Source of the DNA: Mesoflavibacter profundi
GTDB lineage: Bacteria; Bacteroidota; Bacteroidia; Flavobacteriales; Flavobacteriaceae
DNA: 64,000 nucleotides
Assembly (NCBI RefSeq): GCF_014764305.1
Contig: NZ_CP061703.1
Location: 1,704,800 to 1,768,799, forward strand
Reading direction: 5' to 3'
Part shown: positions 44,748-53,517 of the stretch, piece by piece
How the letters are laid out: the number at the start of each line of letters is the position of its first letter
How positions within the stretch are numbered: position 1 is the first letter of the stretch
Position numbers and translations under genes: made by a program
The notes under the pieces: generated by a model
What the model saw: the letters and a program-made list of their open reading frames with translations, nothing else
What the model was told of the DNA's origin: nothing
The model's database searches: none

Positions 44748-44939
44748 ATGAAATTGATTACCGTCAAAAGACAAACAAAACACGAAGACAGGTTTACACC
44801 AAAAATGGGTAAATTAACTGCAAAAGTCACCTACATTAAGAAGCACTTATTAGGTATTCCTATTAAAACATTACACAAATATCGCGAAACGTATTACGGC
44901 GAAGTTAAAGATTGCATAGATTGCAACTTAGCTAGATAA
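44748..44939 (+). CDS. Small basic protein with C-terminal CxxC, function unknown
   Basis: A 63-residue protein from ATG 44748; an in-frame TTG at 44700 would add 16 unconvincing residues. It is basic (MKLITVKRQTKHEDRF, KVTYIKKHLLGIPIKTLHKYR) and ends YYGEVKDCIDCNLAR. No signal peptide. I do not recognise the family. It has its own upstream region of about 160 bases and a perfect terminator, so it looks like an independent transcript. Confidence 0.65.
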   Translation: MKLITVKRQTKHEDRFTPKMGKLTAKVTYIKKHLLGIPIKTLHKYRETYYGEVKDCIDCNLAR

Positions 44940-44942
44940 CAT

Positions 44943-44975
44943 AAAAAAAGCCTCGAAATTTTCGAGGCTTTTTTT
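44943..44975. terminator. Bidirectional terminator
   Basis: A-run, GCCTCGAAA, then TTTCGAGGC and a T-run (44943-44958 with 44960-44975). It serves the small basic gene and the convergent lspA operon. Confidence 0.9.
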
Positions 44976-44992
44976 ATATGATATTAGTAAGT

Positions 44993-45481
44993 TTATTTGG
45001 CGTCTTTTTTCTTTTTAAAGCTACCTACAATTAAACAACCCATTCCAACCATTACAGAAACATCTGCAATGTTAAAAATTCCGGTTCTTAAAAAACCACC
45101 AAAATCTAAATGTAAAAAGTCGGTAACAGATCCATAAACAATACGATCGTAAACATTTGCTATTCCGCCACCAATAATACAACAAAACCCAACTAAGGTC
45201 ATATTGTCCATTGTTTTTTCTTTTATGATATGTCTTAAGACAAAAGCTAAAACTAATATTGGTAAAATTAGTAGCAATGCGATTCTTAATCCAGGACTAA
45301 AATCGCTTCCCATTCCTAAAAATGCGCCTTCGTTTTCTACATTATGAAGCGTAAAAACATCTCCTATAATTTCACTAACGCTTCCTTTAGCAACTTCTGC
45401 TCTTACAATAAACTTAGAGATTTGGTCAATAGCAATGTTAAGAAAAATTAATGCAGTAATAAGTATGTTTCTTGCGCTCAT
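44993..45481 (-). CDS. lspA: Lipoprotein signal peptidase
   Basis: A 162-residue aspartyl peptidase with four membrane helices that cleaves the prolipoprotein signal before the lipidated Cys. The catalytic Asp motifs are GGGIANVYDRIVYG and VTDFLHLDFG; NVENEGAFLG is the conserved extracytoplasmic loop. Length is normal. Its ATG shares one base with the fabD stop (TAATG). Confidence 0.96.
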   Translation of the reverse strand: MSARNILITALIFLNIAIDQISKFIVRAEVAKGSVSEIIGDVFTLHNVENEGAFLGMGSDFSPGLRIALLLILPILVLAFVLRHIIKEKTMDNMTLVGFCCIIGGGIANVYDRIVYGSVTDFLHLDFGGFLRTGIFNIADVSVMVGMGCLIVGSFKKKKDAK

Positions 45482-46374
45482 TATTGCTCTGTACTTATTG
45501 TTGCAGATTCAGTTTCAGCAGATCTATCAATCTTTTTTACTAAGCCTTGTAAAACTTTTCCAGGACCAACTTCAGTAAAAAGTGTAGCACCATCAGTAAT
45601 CATTTGTTGTACAGATTGTGTCCAACGTACAGGCGCTGTTAATTGCGAAATTAAATTAGCCTTAATTTCAGTTTCATCTATAATAGCGCTAGCTGTTACG
45701 TTTTGGTATATTGGGCAATTAGGTTTGCTAAATGTTGTGTTTTCTATAGCTGCAGCTAATTCTTCTCTAGCTGGTTCCATCATTGGCGAGTGAAATGCGC
45801 CACCAACAGGTAGTACTAAAGCACGTCTTGCGCCAGCTTCTTTCATAGCTTCACATGCGCGATTGATTGCTTCTACTTCTCCAGAGATTACTAATTGACC
45901 TGGACAGTTGTAGTTAGCAGCAACAACAATACCTTCAGTTTTTGCACAAATATCTTCAACTAATTTGTCTTCTAAACCTAAAACAGCCGCCATAGTACTT
46001 GGTTGGATTTCGCAAGCTTTTTGCATAGCCATAGCACGTTGTGATACTAATTTTAAACCATCTTCAAAGCTTAATGTTCCGTTTGCTACTAATGCAGAAA
46101 ACTCACCTAAAGAGTGACCAGCTACCATATCAGGTTTAAAACTATCACCTAAAGTTTTTGCTAAAATTACCGAATGTAAAAAGATAGCAGGTTGTGTTAC
46201 TTTAGTTTCTTTTAATTGGTCTGCAGTACCTTCAAACATAATATCTGTGATGTTAAACCCTAAAATTGAGTTAGCATCTTCAAATAAATGTTGAGCTTCT
46301 GGAGAGTTTTCGTATAAATCAAGTCCCATACCAGTAAACTGAGCACCTTGACCAGGAAAAATATATGCTTTCAT
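45481..46374 (-). CDS. fabD: Malonyl-CoA:ACP transacylase
   Basis: A 297-residue enzyme that loads malonate onto acyl carrier protein for fatty-acid synthesis. Motifs: PGQGAQFTGMG at the start, the catalytic Ser in VAGHSLGEFSAL, the active-site His in GAFHSPMM, and GPGKVLQGL near the end. Length is normal. It is translationally coupled to lspA. Confidence 0.97.
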   Translation of the reverse strand: MKAYIFPGQGAQFTGMGLDLYENSPEAQHLFEDANSILGFNITDIMFEGTADQLKETKVTQPAIFLHSVILAKTLGDSFKPDMVAGHSLGEFSALVANGTLSFEDGLKLVSQRAMAMQKACEIQPSTMAAVLGLEDKLVEDICAKTEGIVVAANYNCPGQLVISGEVEAINRACEAMKEAGARRALVLPVGGAFHSPMMEPAREELAAAIENTTFSKPNCPIYQNVTASAIIDETEIKANLISQLTAPVRWTQSVQQMITDGATLFTEVGPGKVLQGLVKKIDRSAETESATISTEQ

Positions 46375-46442
46375 TAAATTTAGTTTCTTAATTATTGAGC
46401 AAAAATAGGAATAAAATATTAAAGAAAACTATTGCTTTTAAA

Positions 46443-46552
46443 GCTTCTCGATACAATTTGTTCATACTTTACAAATCATTCGAAGTGAACAAAATTAATA
46501 ACTACATGGCGTCAGTTCGAGTAACGCGACGATAGAAGCGTTGTATCGAGAA
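46443..46552. repeat. Intergenic inverted-repeat element
   Basis: TTCTCGATACAA (46445-46456) is inverted as TTGTATCGAGAA (46541-46552). Between them are CATTCGAAGTGAAC and GTCAGTTCGAGTAAC, related to each other. The block lies between fabD and the oxidoreductase gene, is GC-richer than its flanks, and resembles a dispersed repeat I recall from Flavobacteriaceae. Confidence 0.6.
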
Positions 46553-46621
46553 CTATGTTAAATTGATTTAAAATATTAGAAAAAATCTAGGTTCTTGTCT
46601 TTATATTTTTGGATCTATAAA

Positions 46622-48178
46622 TTACAAATTCCCAGTAGCAGCTTCTGCACAGCGTTCGCCATCCATTGCTGCGCTAATAATTCCGCCAGCATAACCAGCA
46701 CCTTCGCCACAAGGGTATAAATTGGTGATTTCTGGATGATGTAATTGGTCTGTTCTTGGGATACTAACTGGTGATGAGGTACGCGATTCTACACCAATAA
46801 TATTAGCTTCTTCGGTGTAATAGCCTTTCATTTTATCACCAAAAGCTTTAAAACCTTTACGTAAAGCACTACCTATAATTTTAGGAAATAAACTGTGTAA
46901 AGGCGCACTTTTTATACCTGGTTGATAAGACGTTTCGTTTAAAGTTGAAGATAATCTACCTTCTACAAAATCGGTCATACGTTGTGCTGGCGCAGTTTGA
47001 TCACGATTACCAGAGGTAAAGGCTAATTTTTCAAAATCTTTTTGAAATTCTAATGCTTTTAAAGCGCCAAATTGTTCGTATTTATGTAAATCTTTGTCCG
47101 CATTAATTTCAACAACAATACCAGAATTAGCAAATTTATTGTTTCGTCTAGAAGGCGACATACCATTAACTACAACTTCGCCATTTGCAGTTGCTGCAGG
47201 AACAATAAATCCGCCAGGACACATACAAAAACTGTATACGCCACGTCCATTTACTTGCTGAACTAAACTGTATGAAGCAGCTGGTAATAACGGATGTCTT
47301 TCGCCAGAACAATGGTATTGAATGTTGTCAATAATCTGTTGAGGATGCTCTGCACGTACGCCCATTGCAAAACTTTTAGCCTCAATTGCTATTTGTTTTT
47401 TATTTAATAAATAGAAAATATCTCTTGCAGAATGACCTGTTGCAAGAATTACTTTTTCGGTAGTTAATTCCTCACCATTATTAAGTTGAAGCGCAACTAT
47501 TTTTTCATTTTTTATAATGAAATCGGTAACGCGTGTATTAAAATGAATTTCGCCACCAAAATCTAAAATAGTTTGTCTAATATTTTGAACGACTTTTGGT
47601 AGTTTGTTAGTACCAATATGCGGATGCGCATCGACCAGAATTTGATCTGTTGCGCCATGAAAGACAAGATTTTCAAAAATACGACGTACATCACCACGTT
47701 TTAAACTACGTGTGTATAGTTTTCCGTCAGAATATGTACCTGCACCACCTTCGCCAAAACAGTAATTAGAATCTTCGTTTACAAAATGATCTTGATTTAT
47801 GGCTTTAAGATCACGACGTCTGTCTTGCACATTAGCACCACGTTCTAAAACGATGGGTTTGTAACCAAGTTCTACACAGCGCAATGCTGCATACATACCA
47901 GCAGGACCAAAACCAATAATATGAATAGGTTTAGCGTTAGATACGTCTTTGTATTCAAAATGATAGTCGGAAGTTTCTGGAACAGGTTCTTTTATAAAGA
48001 CCGATACTTTATAGTTGAAGATAATTTTTGGCTTACGTGCATCGATAGATTTACGTAGGATTTTAATGCCCGAAATATCTTCACGCGGTATAGACAACCA
48101 TTCCGCAGATTTAATTAATAATATATCTGGGATTTCTTCTTCTTTAAGAGAAACACGAAGTTGAATGTCTTTTACCAT
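46622..48178 (-). CDS. FAD-dependent oxidoreductase (COG2509 type)
   Basis: A 518-residue flavoprotein without signal peptide. After an N-terminal ferredoxin-like part (1-90) comes the dinucleotide site GFGPAGMYAALRCVELG, then the GEGGAGTYSDGKLYT motif, the LATGHSARDIF strand and the C-terminal GEGAGYAGGIISAAMDG FAD loop. These match uncharacterised FAD-dependent dehydrogenases of the COG2509 group. The substrate is unknown. It is the last gene before the repeat block. Confidence 0.9.
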   Translation of the reverse strand: MVKDIQLRVSLKEEEIPDILLIKSAEWLSIPREDISGIKILRKSIDARKPKIIFNYKVSVFIKEPVPETSDYHFEYKDVSNAKPIHIIGFGPAGMYAALRCVELGYKPIVLERGANVQDRRRDLKAINQDHFVNEDSNYCFGEGGAGTYSDGKLYTRSLKRGDVRRIFENLVFHGATDQILVDAHPHIGTNKLPKVVQNIRQTILDFGGEIHFNTRVTDFIIKNEKIVALQLNNGEELTTEKVILATGHSARDIFYLLNKKQIAIEAKSFAMGVRAEHPQQIIDNIQYHCSGERHPLLPAASYSLVQQVNGRGVYSFCMCPGGFIVPAATANGEVVVNGMSPSRRNNKFANSGIVVEINADKDLHKYEQFGALKALEFQKDFEKLAFTSGNRDQTAPAQRMTDFVEGRLSSTLNETSYQPGIKSAPLHSLFPKIIGSALRKGFKAFGDKMKGYYTEEANIIGVESRTSSPVSIPRTDQLHHPEITNLYPCGEGAGYAGGIISAAMDGERCAEAATGNL

Positions 48179-48220
48179 AATGCGAAATTAGGTAAATTTT
48201 GAATGAAACTATGTAATAAA

Positions 48221-49132
48221 TTAAATTCTCTCAAAAGTTAAAAACGAAAACTCATATTGATGTTTATCATCTTTTTTATGAAAAACATTTGAGATTTCTT
48301 TAAATATTGAAGTATCTATTTTCGGGAAAAAAGTATCTGCTTCCGGAAATGTAGCATGTACACGCGTAATTTCTATTTTGCTAGCGTATGGCATAGCTTG
48401 CTTGTAAATTTCTCCGCCACCAATAATAAAAGGTTGTGAGTCTTTTTTAGCTATGTTTATTGCGTCTTCTAAGCTATTAACAATTATAACACCATCTGGC
48501 GCTGTATAATTTGATTGTCTTGTTATTACAATATGTGTGCGATTTGGTAACGGTTTTGGAAAACTTTCAAAAGTCTTACGACCCATAATTATATGATGTC
48601 CAGAAGTTAGTGATTTAAAGCGTTTAAGATCGTCACTTAAATGCCAAATTAAGTCGTTATCCTTTCCAATTTCATTATTTTCTCCAGCCGCAACAATCAT
48701 AGTTAAGTTGTCTACTACTTTGCTGTTTTTTTGATTGAATAATTGGCTTTCGGCAATGGTTAAATCTTCTTTTTCCAATTGCGTTTTTAGTTTTTCTATG
48801 CGTACTTTTTGTTTTTCTACAAGTTTGGCTAGTTGTTGTTCTTCCCAATCTTTACCCATAAATTTATGAGTAACAAACACATTAAATAAATGAAAAACAA
48901 ATAAGAATAACCAAACAATAATAGCAATTACAAACCAATCTTGACCAAAAATCTTTAGATCTTGACCTATACCTAAAACGGTATTCGCTAAGATTAAAAA
49001 TAAAGCACCAATTAAAAAAATAACAAAATGATAGTATAGGCGTTTTTTTTGTTTAATACGTTTTTGAGCATTTTTAATTAATTCTAATTGCTCTTTATCT
49101 ATTTGAGGTTGTTGTTTCTTTTTACCAAACAT
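48221..49132 (-). CDS. folA: 2TM-domain / dihydrofolate reductase fusion
   Basis: A 303-residue protein. Residues 1-30 are basic and cytoplasmic, followed by two membrane helices (about 32-53 and 66-87) in a 2TM domain with IKQKKRLYYHF and THKFMGKDWEEQ, and a coiled coil (95-130). Residues 143-303 are a complete DHFR: MIVAAGENNEIGKDNDLIW, the catalytic Asp168 in HLSDDLKRFK, IIMGRKTFESFP, and FIIGGGEIYKQAMPYA. DHFR reduces dihydrofolate to tetrahydrofolate with NADPH; here it would be tethered to the inner membrane. The frame is continuous. An internal ATG (Met145) could also make a free enzyme. thyA is encoded 1 kb upstream on the same strand. Confidence 0.92.
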   Translation of the reverse strand: MFGKKKQQPQIDKEQLELIKNAQKRIKQKKRLYYHFVIFLIGALFLILANTVLGIGQDLKIFGQDWFVIAIIVWLFLFVFHLFNVFVTHKFMGKDWEEQQLAKLVEKQKVRIEKLKTQLEKEDLTIAESQLFNQKNSKVVDNLTMIVAAGENNEIGKDNDLIWHLSDDLKRFKSLTSGHHIIMGRKTFESFPKPLPNRTHIVITRQSNYTAPDGVIIVNSLEDAINIAKKDSQPFIIGGGEIYKQAMPYASKIEITRVHATFPEADTFFPKIDTSIFKEISNVFHKKDDKHQYEFSFLTFERI

Positions 49133-49213
49133 GTCTTATATTTTTTATGTAAAGTTAAGATTTTATTTATTGAAATTAATTTATATTTTTTTATTCCTTA
49201 CTGCTTGAAAATT

Positions 49214-49356
49214 AACTATATAGTTGGTGTTAAAATGAATTTTTTGATAATAATTAATGAGTTTTTTACTTCAAAATGAAATTTTTAAGCCTTAATATTA
49301 TCAAATTGATAAAAGTATTTAAAATGAATGTTAAACTATAGTTTGGTGTTAAAATG
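49214..49356 (+). repeat. Direct repeat upstream of the E-set gene
   Basis: AACTATATAGTTGGTGTTAA (49214-49233, continuing AATG) recurs as AACTATAGTTTGGTGTTAA (49334-49352, continuing AATG), 120 bases apart, in the 259-base gap before 49392. It could be a duplicated operator or promoter. Confidence 0.55.
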
Positions 49357-49391
49357 TTACTTAATTTTAGATTGCAAAAAATCAACAAGTT

Positions 49392-49688
49392 ATGTCTATT
49401 AAGAAACAATTTTTAAAAAGTAAACCAGTTTGTAAAGTCACTTTTACAGTGCCTGCAGAAACAGCAGATACAGTTTTTGTTGCAGGTAATTGGAATAATT
49501 GGAATACAAATGCCGAACCATTAAAAAAATTAAAAAACGGATTATTTAAAGGCACAGTAAATTTAGAATCTGGTAAGGATTATGAATTTAAATATGTAAT
49601 AGATGGTGAATGGCAAAATGAAGTAGAAGCAGATGCTTACAATTGGAACGATTATGCGTGTTCTAATAACAGTGTGTTACAACTTTAA
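49392..49688 (+). CDS. Stand-alone E-set (CBM48-like) glycogen-binding domain protein
   Basis: A 98-residue protein without signal peptide. The pattern CKVTFTVPAETADTVFVAG, NWNNWNTNAEPLKKL, GKDYEFKYVIDGEW and EADAYNWNDY is that of the isoamylase N-terminal / AMPK-beta glycogen-binding E-set domain. There is no enzyme domain attached. It may bind glycogen or another glucan, or regulate an enzyme in trans; no glycogen genes are nearby. The frame ends 17 bases before the convergent TonB-like gene. Confidence 0.88.
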   Translation: MSIKKQFLKSKPVCKVTFTVPAETADTVFVAGNWNNWNTNAEPLKKLKNGLFKGTVNLESGKDYEFKYVIDGEWQNEVEADAYNWNDYACSNNSVLQL

Positions 49689-49705
49689 AAGTTATAAAAG
49701 CAAGT

Positions 49706-50149
49706 TTACCTGGTTATTTCAAATAGTACAGGAAGTGAGAACGGAACATCTGATGGTAAACCATTAATTTTACCAGGCGTTATTTTTGGTAAAAAAGACA
49801 TTACTCTTCTTGCTTCTTTTTCTATGTTTTTATGAGGTGCACTTGTTTTTATCTTAGTAATTTTACCTTCAGTATTAACCACAAAGGAAATATATATTTT
49901 ATATTTTCCGGGTTTTAGTTTTGTTTTTTTGGTTGCTTTTCTAACATCAAAATATTCAAAAAAGTGCTCGTTTATTTTTTTGGAAAAACAACTTTTCCTA
50001 AAATAATTGTTAGTTTCATCTTCGCAACCTGGATAAATAGGAGTTACCATTACATAAGATAACGGTATGTCTTCAGTCTCCTTTTCTTGGGTAAAAGCCC
50101 ATTGTGTTGTTAAAATTGCAACTAATACAAATGTTAATTTTTTAATCAT
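49706..50149 (-). CDS. TonB-like C-terminal domain protein
   Basis: A 147-residue protein from the ATG at 50149; longer frames would overlap thyA and lack a clean signal peptide. The signal peptide is MIKKLTFVLVAILTTQWAFTQ. The mature part has PIYPGCEDE, then KPGKYKIYISFVVNTEGKI and a FSLPVLFEITR end, similar to the TonB C-terminal fold found in short Bacteroidetes proteins annotated as energy transducers. Without the N-terminal membrane anchor and Pro-rich spacer it cannot act as a classical TonB. It begins 7 bases after the thyA stop on the same strand. Confidence 0.7.
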   Translation of the reverse strand: MIKKLTFVLVAILTTQWAFTQEKETEDIPLSYVMVTPIYPGCEDETNNYFRKSCFSKKINEHFFEYFDVRKATKKTKLKPGKYKIYISFVVNTEGKITKIKTSAPHKNIEKEARRVMSFLPKITPGKINGLPSDVPFSLPVLFEITR

Positions 50150-50156
50150 TAGAATT

Positions 50157-50981
50157 TTATACTGCAACAACACCTTTAATATGAGGATGCGGATTGTAAT
50201 TTTCCAGTTTAAAATCTTCAAATTTAAAATCGAAAATATCTGTGATTTCTGGATTTAGTTTCATGGTTGGTAAAGGTCTGCAGTCTCTAGATAATTGCAG
50301 TTCCAATTGCTCTAAATGGTTATTGTAAATATGAGCATCTCCAAAGGTGTGAATAAATTCTCCAGCTTCGTAACCACAAACTTGTGCCATCATCATTGTA
50401 AATAAAGCATAAGATGCAATGTTAAATGGTACACCTAAAAAGATATCTGCACTACGTTGATATAGTTGGCAAGATAATTTACCATTAGCCACATAAAACT
50501 GAAAAAACGCATGACATGGTGGTAATGCTGCTTTGCCATTAGCTACATTGTCGCTAAAACTTTTTGAAGTGTCTGGCATTACAGAAGGATTCCATGCAGA
50601 TACTAACATACGTCTACTGTCAGGATTGTTTTTTAGTGTGTCTATCACATCTTTAATTTGGTCAATCTCGTCACTATTCCAGTTTCTCCATTGGTGACCA
50701 TATACAGGACCAAGATTACCATTCTCGTCAGCCCATTCGTTCCAGATTCTTACTCCGTTTTCTTGTAAATAATTTATGTTAGTATCACCTTTTAAAAACC
50801 AAAGTAACTCGTAGATAATAGATTTTAAGTGCAGTTTTTTTGTGGTTACCATTGGGAAACCTTCACTTAAATCAAATCTCATTTGGTAACCAAACACACT
50901 TTTGGTACCTGTTCCTGTTCGGTCTTCTTTTGCGTTGCCGTGTTCTAAAACGTGCTTTACAAGGTCGTGATATTGCTTCAT
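50157..50981 (-). CDS. thyA: Thymidylate synthase
   Basis: A 274-residue ThyA that methylates dUMP to dTMP with methylene-tetrahydrofolate, releasing dihydrofolate. The nucleophile is C156 in [29 protein letters not shown] binds phosphate, and [30 protein letters not shown] are conserved. Length is typical. Its product dihydrofolate is the substrate of the DHFR encoded 1 kb downstream. Confidence 0.98.
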   Translation of the reverse strand: MKQYHDLVKHVLEHGNAKEDRTGTGTKSVFGYQMRFDLSEGFPMVTTKKLHLKSIIYELLWFLKGDTNINYLQENGVRIWNEWADENGNLGPVYGHQWRNWNSDEIDQIKDVIDTLKNNPDSRRMLVSAWNPSVMPDTSKSFSDNVANGKAALPPCHAFFQFYVANGKLSCQLYQRSADIFLGVPFNIASYALFTMMMAQVCGYEAGEFIHTFGDAHIYNNHLEQLELQLSRDCRPLPTMKLNPEITDIFDFKFEDFKLENYNPHPHIKGVVAV

Positions 50982-51004
50982 TGTCTTTTCTGTTTCAAGG
51001 ATTT

Positions 51005-51049
51005 AAAAATAAAAAATAAGGGTTAAATCTATATGACTTAACCCTTTTT
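51005..51049 (-). terminator. Terminator of the nucleoside transporter
   Basis: AAGGGTTAA (51018-51026) pairs with TTAACCCTT (51038-51046); the A-rich left side gives a T-run on the minus strand. Confidence 0.75.
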
Positions 51050-51074
51050 ATTATTTAAAAGTTATTAACGGTTT

Positions 51075-52772
51075 TTAACCAATAATCATTCCTGCAATTG
51101 TTGCTGAAATTAGCGAAGCAATCGTTCCTCCAATTAAAGCCTTTATACCAAATTGAGATAAAGTTTTACGTTGTCCAGGCGCTAAAGATCCTATACCGCC
51201 TATTTGGATACCAATAGAAGCAAAATTAGCAAAACCACAAAGCATATACGTTGCCATAATAATGGACTTTTCATACTTTAAATGAGTTGGATTTGCTATG
51301 TTTTTTAAATCTGCTAACTGAATATATCCAATAAATTCAGATGCGGCTAATTTGATGCCTAGTAATTGTCCCATTAAAGCCATGTCTTCTTTAGCAACAC
51401 CAATTAACCACATTAATGGTGAGAATACATATCCTAAAATAAGTTCTAAAGATAAATTTTGATATGGTGTATTATCTGCTATCCATGTGTTAAAAGTGGT
51501 AACATCTCCAACCCAACCTAAAATACCATTAACCATAGCAATAAAAGCTACAAATACTAAAAGCATTGCACCAACATTTACAGCTAATCTTAAACCTTCT
51601 GTTGTACCATTGGCAATAGCATCTAATATGTTAGATCCAATTTTTTCTTGAGATACTTCAACGTCTGTATTAACTTTTTCGGTTTGAGGAAATAATATTT
51701 TAGAAATTACAATTGCACCAGGCGCTGCCATAACAGAAGCTGCTAATAAGTGCTTTGCATAGAATAGACGTAACGCTTCATCTTCACCACCTAAAAATCC
51801 TATATATGCAGCTAGTACTGCACCAGCAACAGTAGCCATACCACCAATCATGACTAGAAGCATTTCAGATTTATTCATCTTTTCTAAATACGCTTTGATT
51901 AGTAACGGCGCTTCGGTTTGTCCTAAAAATATATTTCCGGCAACCGATAAACTTTCGGCTCCAGAAATTTTTAGAGCTTTAGATAGTAGCCAAGCCATAG
52001 CTTTTACTAGCTTTTGGATGACACCAAGATAAAATAAAACAGATGTAAGCGCCGAGAAGAAAATTATTGTAGGTAATACTTGAAAAGCAAATATGTACCC
52101 AAAAGTATCCATGTCTACGACTAAACCTTCAAATAAAAATTTACTTCCAGCGCGTGTAAAATCTAATACACTAACAAATAATCCTCCAACAAATTCAAAA
52201 GCTGTTTTTACAAAGTCTACTTTTAAAACTCCGATTGCTATTATAAGTTGAAATGCAAGTCCAATTCCAACAATTTTCCAGTCTATAGCTTTACGGTTAC
52301 TACTAAATAAAAAGGCAATTAATACTAAGCAAACCATACCTAAAACGCCACGCCCTAAACTTGTAAACGAAAATCCTTGATTAGGTATTATTTGATCTGT
52401 CGCCGCTATAGCAGCTTCTGTTTTTTTTGAAGGTTTAACTACAAAGTTGTAAGTGTTTTCTTTTTGAACTAAAACTAAAGTAGAATCTGTTAAAGTTTTT
52501 ACCTTAAATCGTTTTACCATTTCAAACGGAGTATCGTAGTAAAAAACAAGTAAATTGTTTTGATGAATATAATCTCCTGTAGCGTCTTTTAATTTAAAAG
52601 CACCTTTGTTAAGTTTTAATAAGGCGTTTTTTTCTATAATTACTGGTTTGCTTTCTGAAGCTGTAACATTTATGTTGCTAGAATCTAAAAGCCAGTCTTT
52701 GCTTATTTCTTGAGCAAATGTAGAACTGATGGCTAAAATAATTGTAGCAGTTACTAGTAATAATTTTTTCAT
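51075..52772 (-). CDS. Concentrative nucleoside transporter with periplasmic N-domain
   Basis: A 565-residue protein from the ATG at 52772, which gives a signal peptide (MKKLLLVTATIILAISSTFA) and avoids overlap with the upstream gene; the frame itself runs to 52856. Residues about 22-135 form a soluble domain (LLVFYYDTPFEMVKRFKV), then a CNT permease of about ten helices (GQTEAPLLIKAYLEKMNKSE, FANFASIGIQIGGIGSLAPGQR). CNT carriers import nucleosides with Na+ or H+. The N-terminal domain is extra compared with E. coli NupC. It follows the bifunctional nuclease gene by 16 bases. Confidence 0.92.
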   Translation of the reverse strand: MKKLLLVTATIILAISSTFAQEISKDWLLDSSNINVTASESKPVIIEKNALLKLNKGAFKLKDATGDYIHQNNLLVFYYDTPFEMVKRFKVKTLTDSTLVLVQKENTYNFVVKPSKKTEAAIAATDQIIPNQGFSFTSLGRGVLGMVCLVLIAFLFSSNRKAIDWKIVGIGLAFQLIIAIGVLKVDFVKTAFEFVGGLFVSVLDFTRAGSKFLFEGLVVDMDTFGYIFAFQVLPTIIFFSALTSVLFYLGVIQKLVKAMAWLLSKALKISGAESLSVAGNIFLGQTEAPLLIKAYLEKMNKSEMLLVMIGGMATVAGAVLAAYIGFLGGEDEALRLFYAKHLLAASVMAAPGAIVISKILFPQTEKVNTDVEVSQEKIGSNILDAIANGTTEGLRLAVNVGAMLLVFVAFIAMVNGILGWVGDVTTFNTWIADNTPYQNLSLELILGYVFSPLMWLIGVAKEDMALMGQLLGIKLAASEFIGYIQLADLKNIANPTHLKYEKSIIMATYMLCGFANFASIGIQIGGIGSLAPGQRKTLSQFGIKALIGGTIASLISATIAGMIIG

Positions 52773-52788
52773 CTGTAAAAAGGTAAGG

Positions 52789-53403
52789 TTATCTTTTAGA
52801 TATTTCGTCTCTAATTTTGGCTGCTTTTTCGTAGTCTTCGTTGTTAACAGCTTCATCTAAAAGGTTATGAAGTTCTTCAATGCTTTTAGACTTGTATATG
52901 TCTTCTGCAGAAGTTTCTACTTCAAGTTCTTCATTAATAATTTCTTCTATTAAAACATCATCTTCGTTATCGTCTTCCGTTTTTGGATCGACTTTTAAGT
53001 AGATTCCTGCTTTATCTAAAATATTTTTGTAGGTAAATATCGGAGCTTGAAAACGTAATGCTAAAGCTATCGCATCACTTGTTCTAGCATCTATAATTTC
53101 TTCAATTTTATCTCTTTCGCAAATTAATGATGAATAGAATACACCATCTACTAATTTATGAATGATAACTTGTTTTACCACAATGTCAAAACGGTCTGCG
53201 AAATTTTTAAACAAATCGTGTGTAAGTGGTCTTGGAGGTTTTATTTCTTTTTCTAATGCAATAGCAATAGATTGTGCTTCAAAAGCACCAATAACAATAG
53301 GAAGTTTGCGGTCACCATCTACCTCATTTAAAATTAACGCATAGGCGCCATTTTGGGTTTGGCTATAAGATATTCCTTTAATATTTAATCTTACTAAACT
53401 CAT
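52789..53403 (-). CDS. Bifunctional nuclease (DUF151) with UVR motif
   Basis: A 204-residue protein. The N-terminal DUF151 domain (about 5-140) has LPIVIGAFEAQSIAIALE, RPLTHDLFKN and IDARTSDAIALALRF. A linker rich in Asp/Glu follows, then a UVR-type helical hairpin (about 168-203, ending EDYEKAAKIRDEISKR). DUF151 proteins have been called bifunctional nucleases in plants and appear with wound or stress roles; the bacterial role is unclear. It is probably cotranscribed with the nucleoside transporter. Confidence 0.92.
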   Translation of the reverse strand: MSLVRLNIKGISYSQTQNGAYALILNEVDGDRKLPIVIGAFEAQSIAIALEKEIKPPRPLTHDLFKNFADRFDIVVKQVIIHKLVDGVFYSSLICERDKIEEIIDARTSDAIALALRFQAPIFTYKNILDKAGIYLKVDPKTEDDNEDDVLIEEIINEELEVETSAEDIYKSKSIEELHNLLDEAVNNEDYEKAAKIRDEISKR

Positions 53404-53422
53404 TCTGTCAAAAACACAAAGA

Positions 53423-53485
53423 ACTGTTTAAATTAGGACTTTACCAAACCGTTAGGCTTAGATTTTTGTACAAAATTTAAACAGT
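53423..53485. repeat. 12-bp inverted repeat between etfA and the nuclease gene
   Basis: ACTGTTTAAATT (53423-53434) and AATTTAAACAGT (53474-53485) are exact inverses around a 39-base spacer. There is no T-run at either end. Confidence 0.5.
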
Positions 53486-53517
53486 CCTTGTTATATCAGA
53501 CTTAAAGTTAAAAAAAA

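Noticed and set aside
50150-50221. Longer N-terminus for the TonB-like protein
   Set aside because: It would overlap thyA and put a non-signal sequence before a good signal peptide.
52773-52856. Longer N-terminus for the nucleoside transporter
   Set aside because: It would overlap the nuclease gene and bury the signal peptide.
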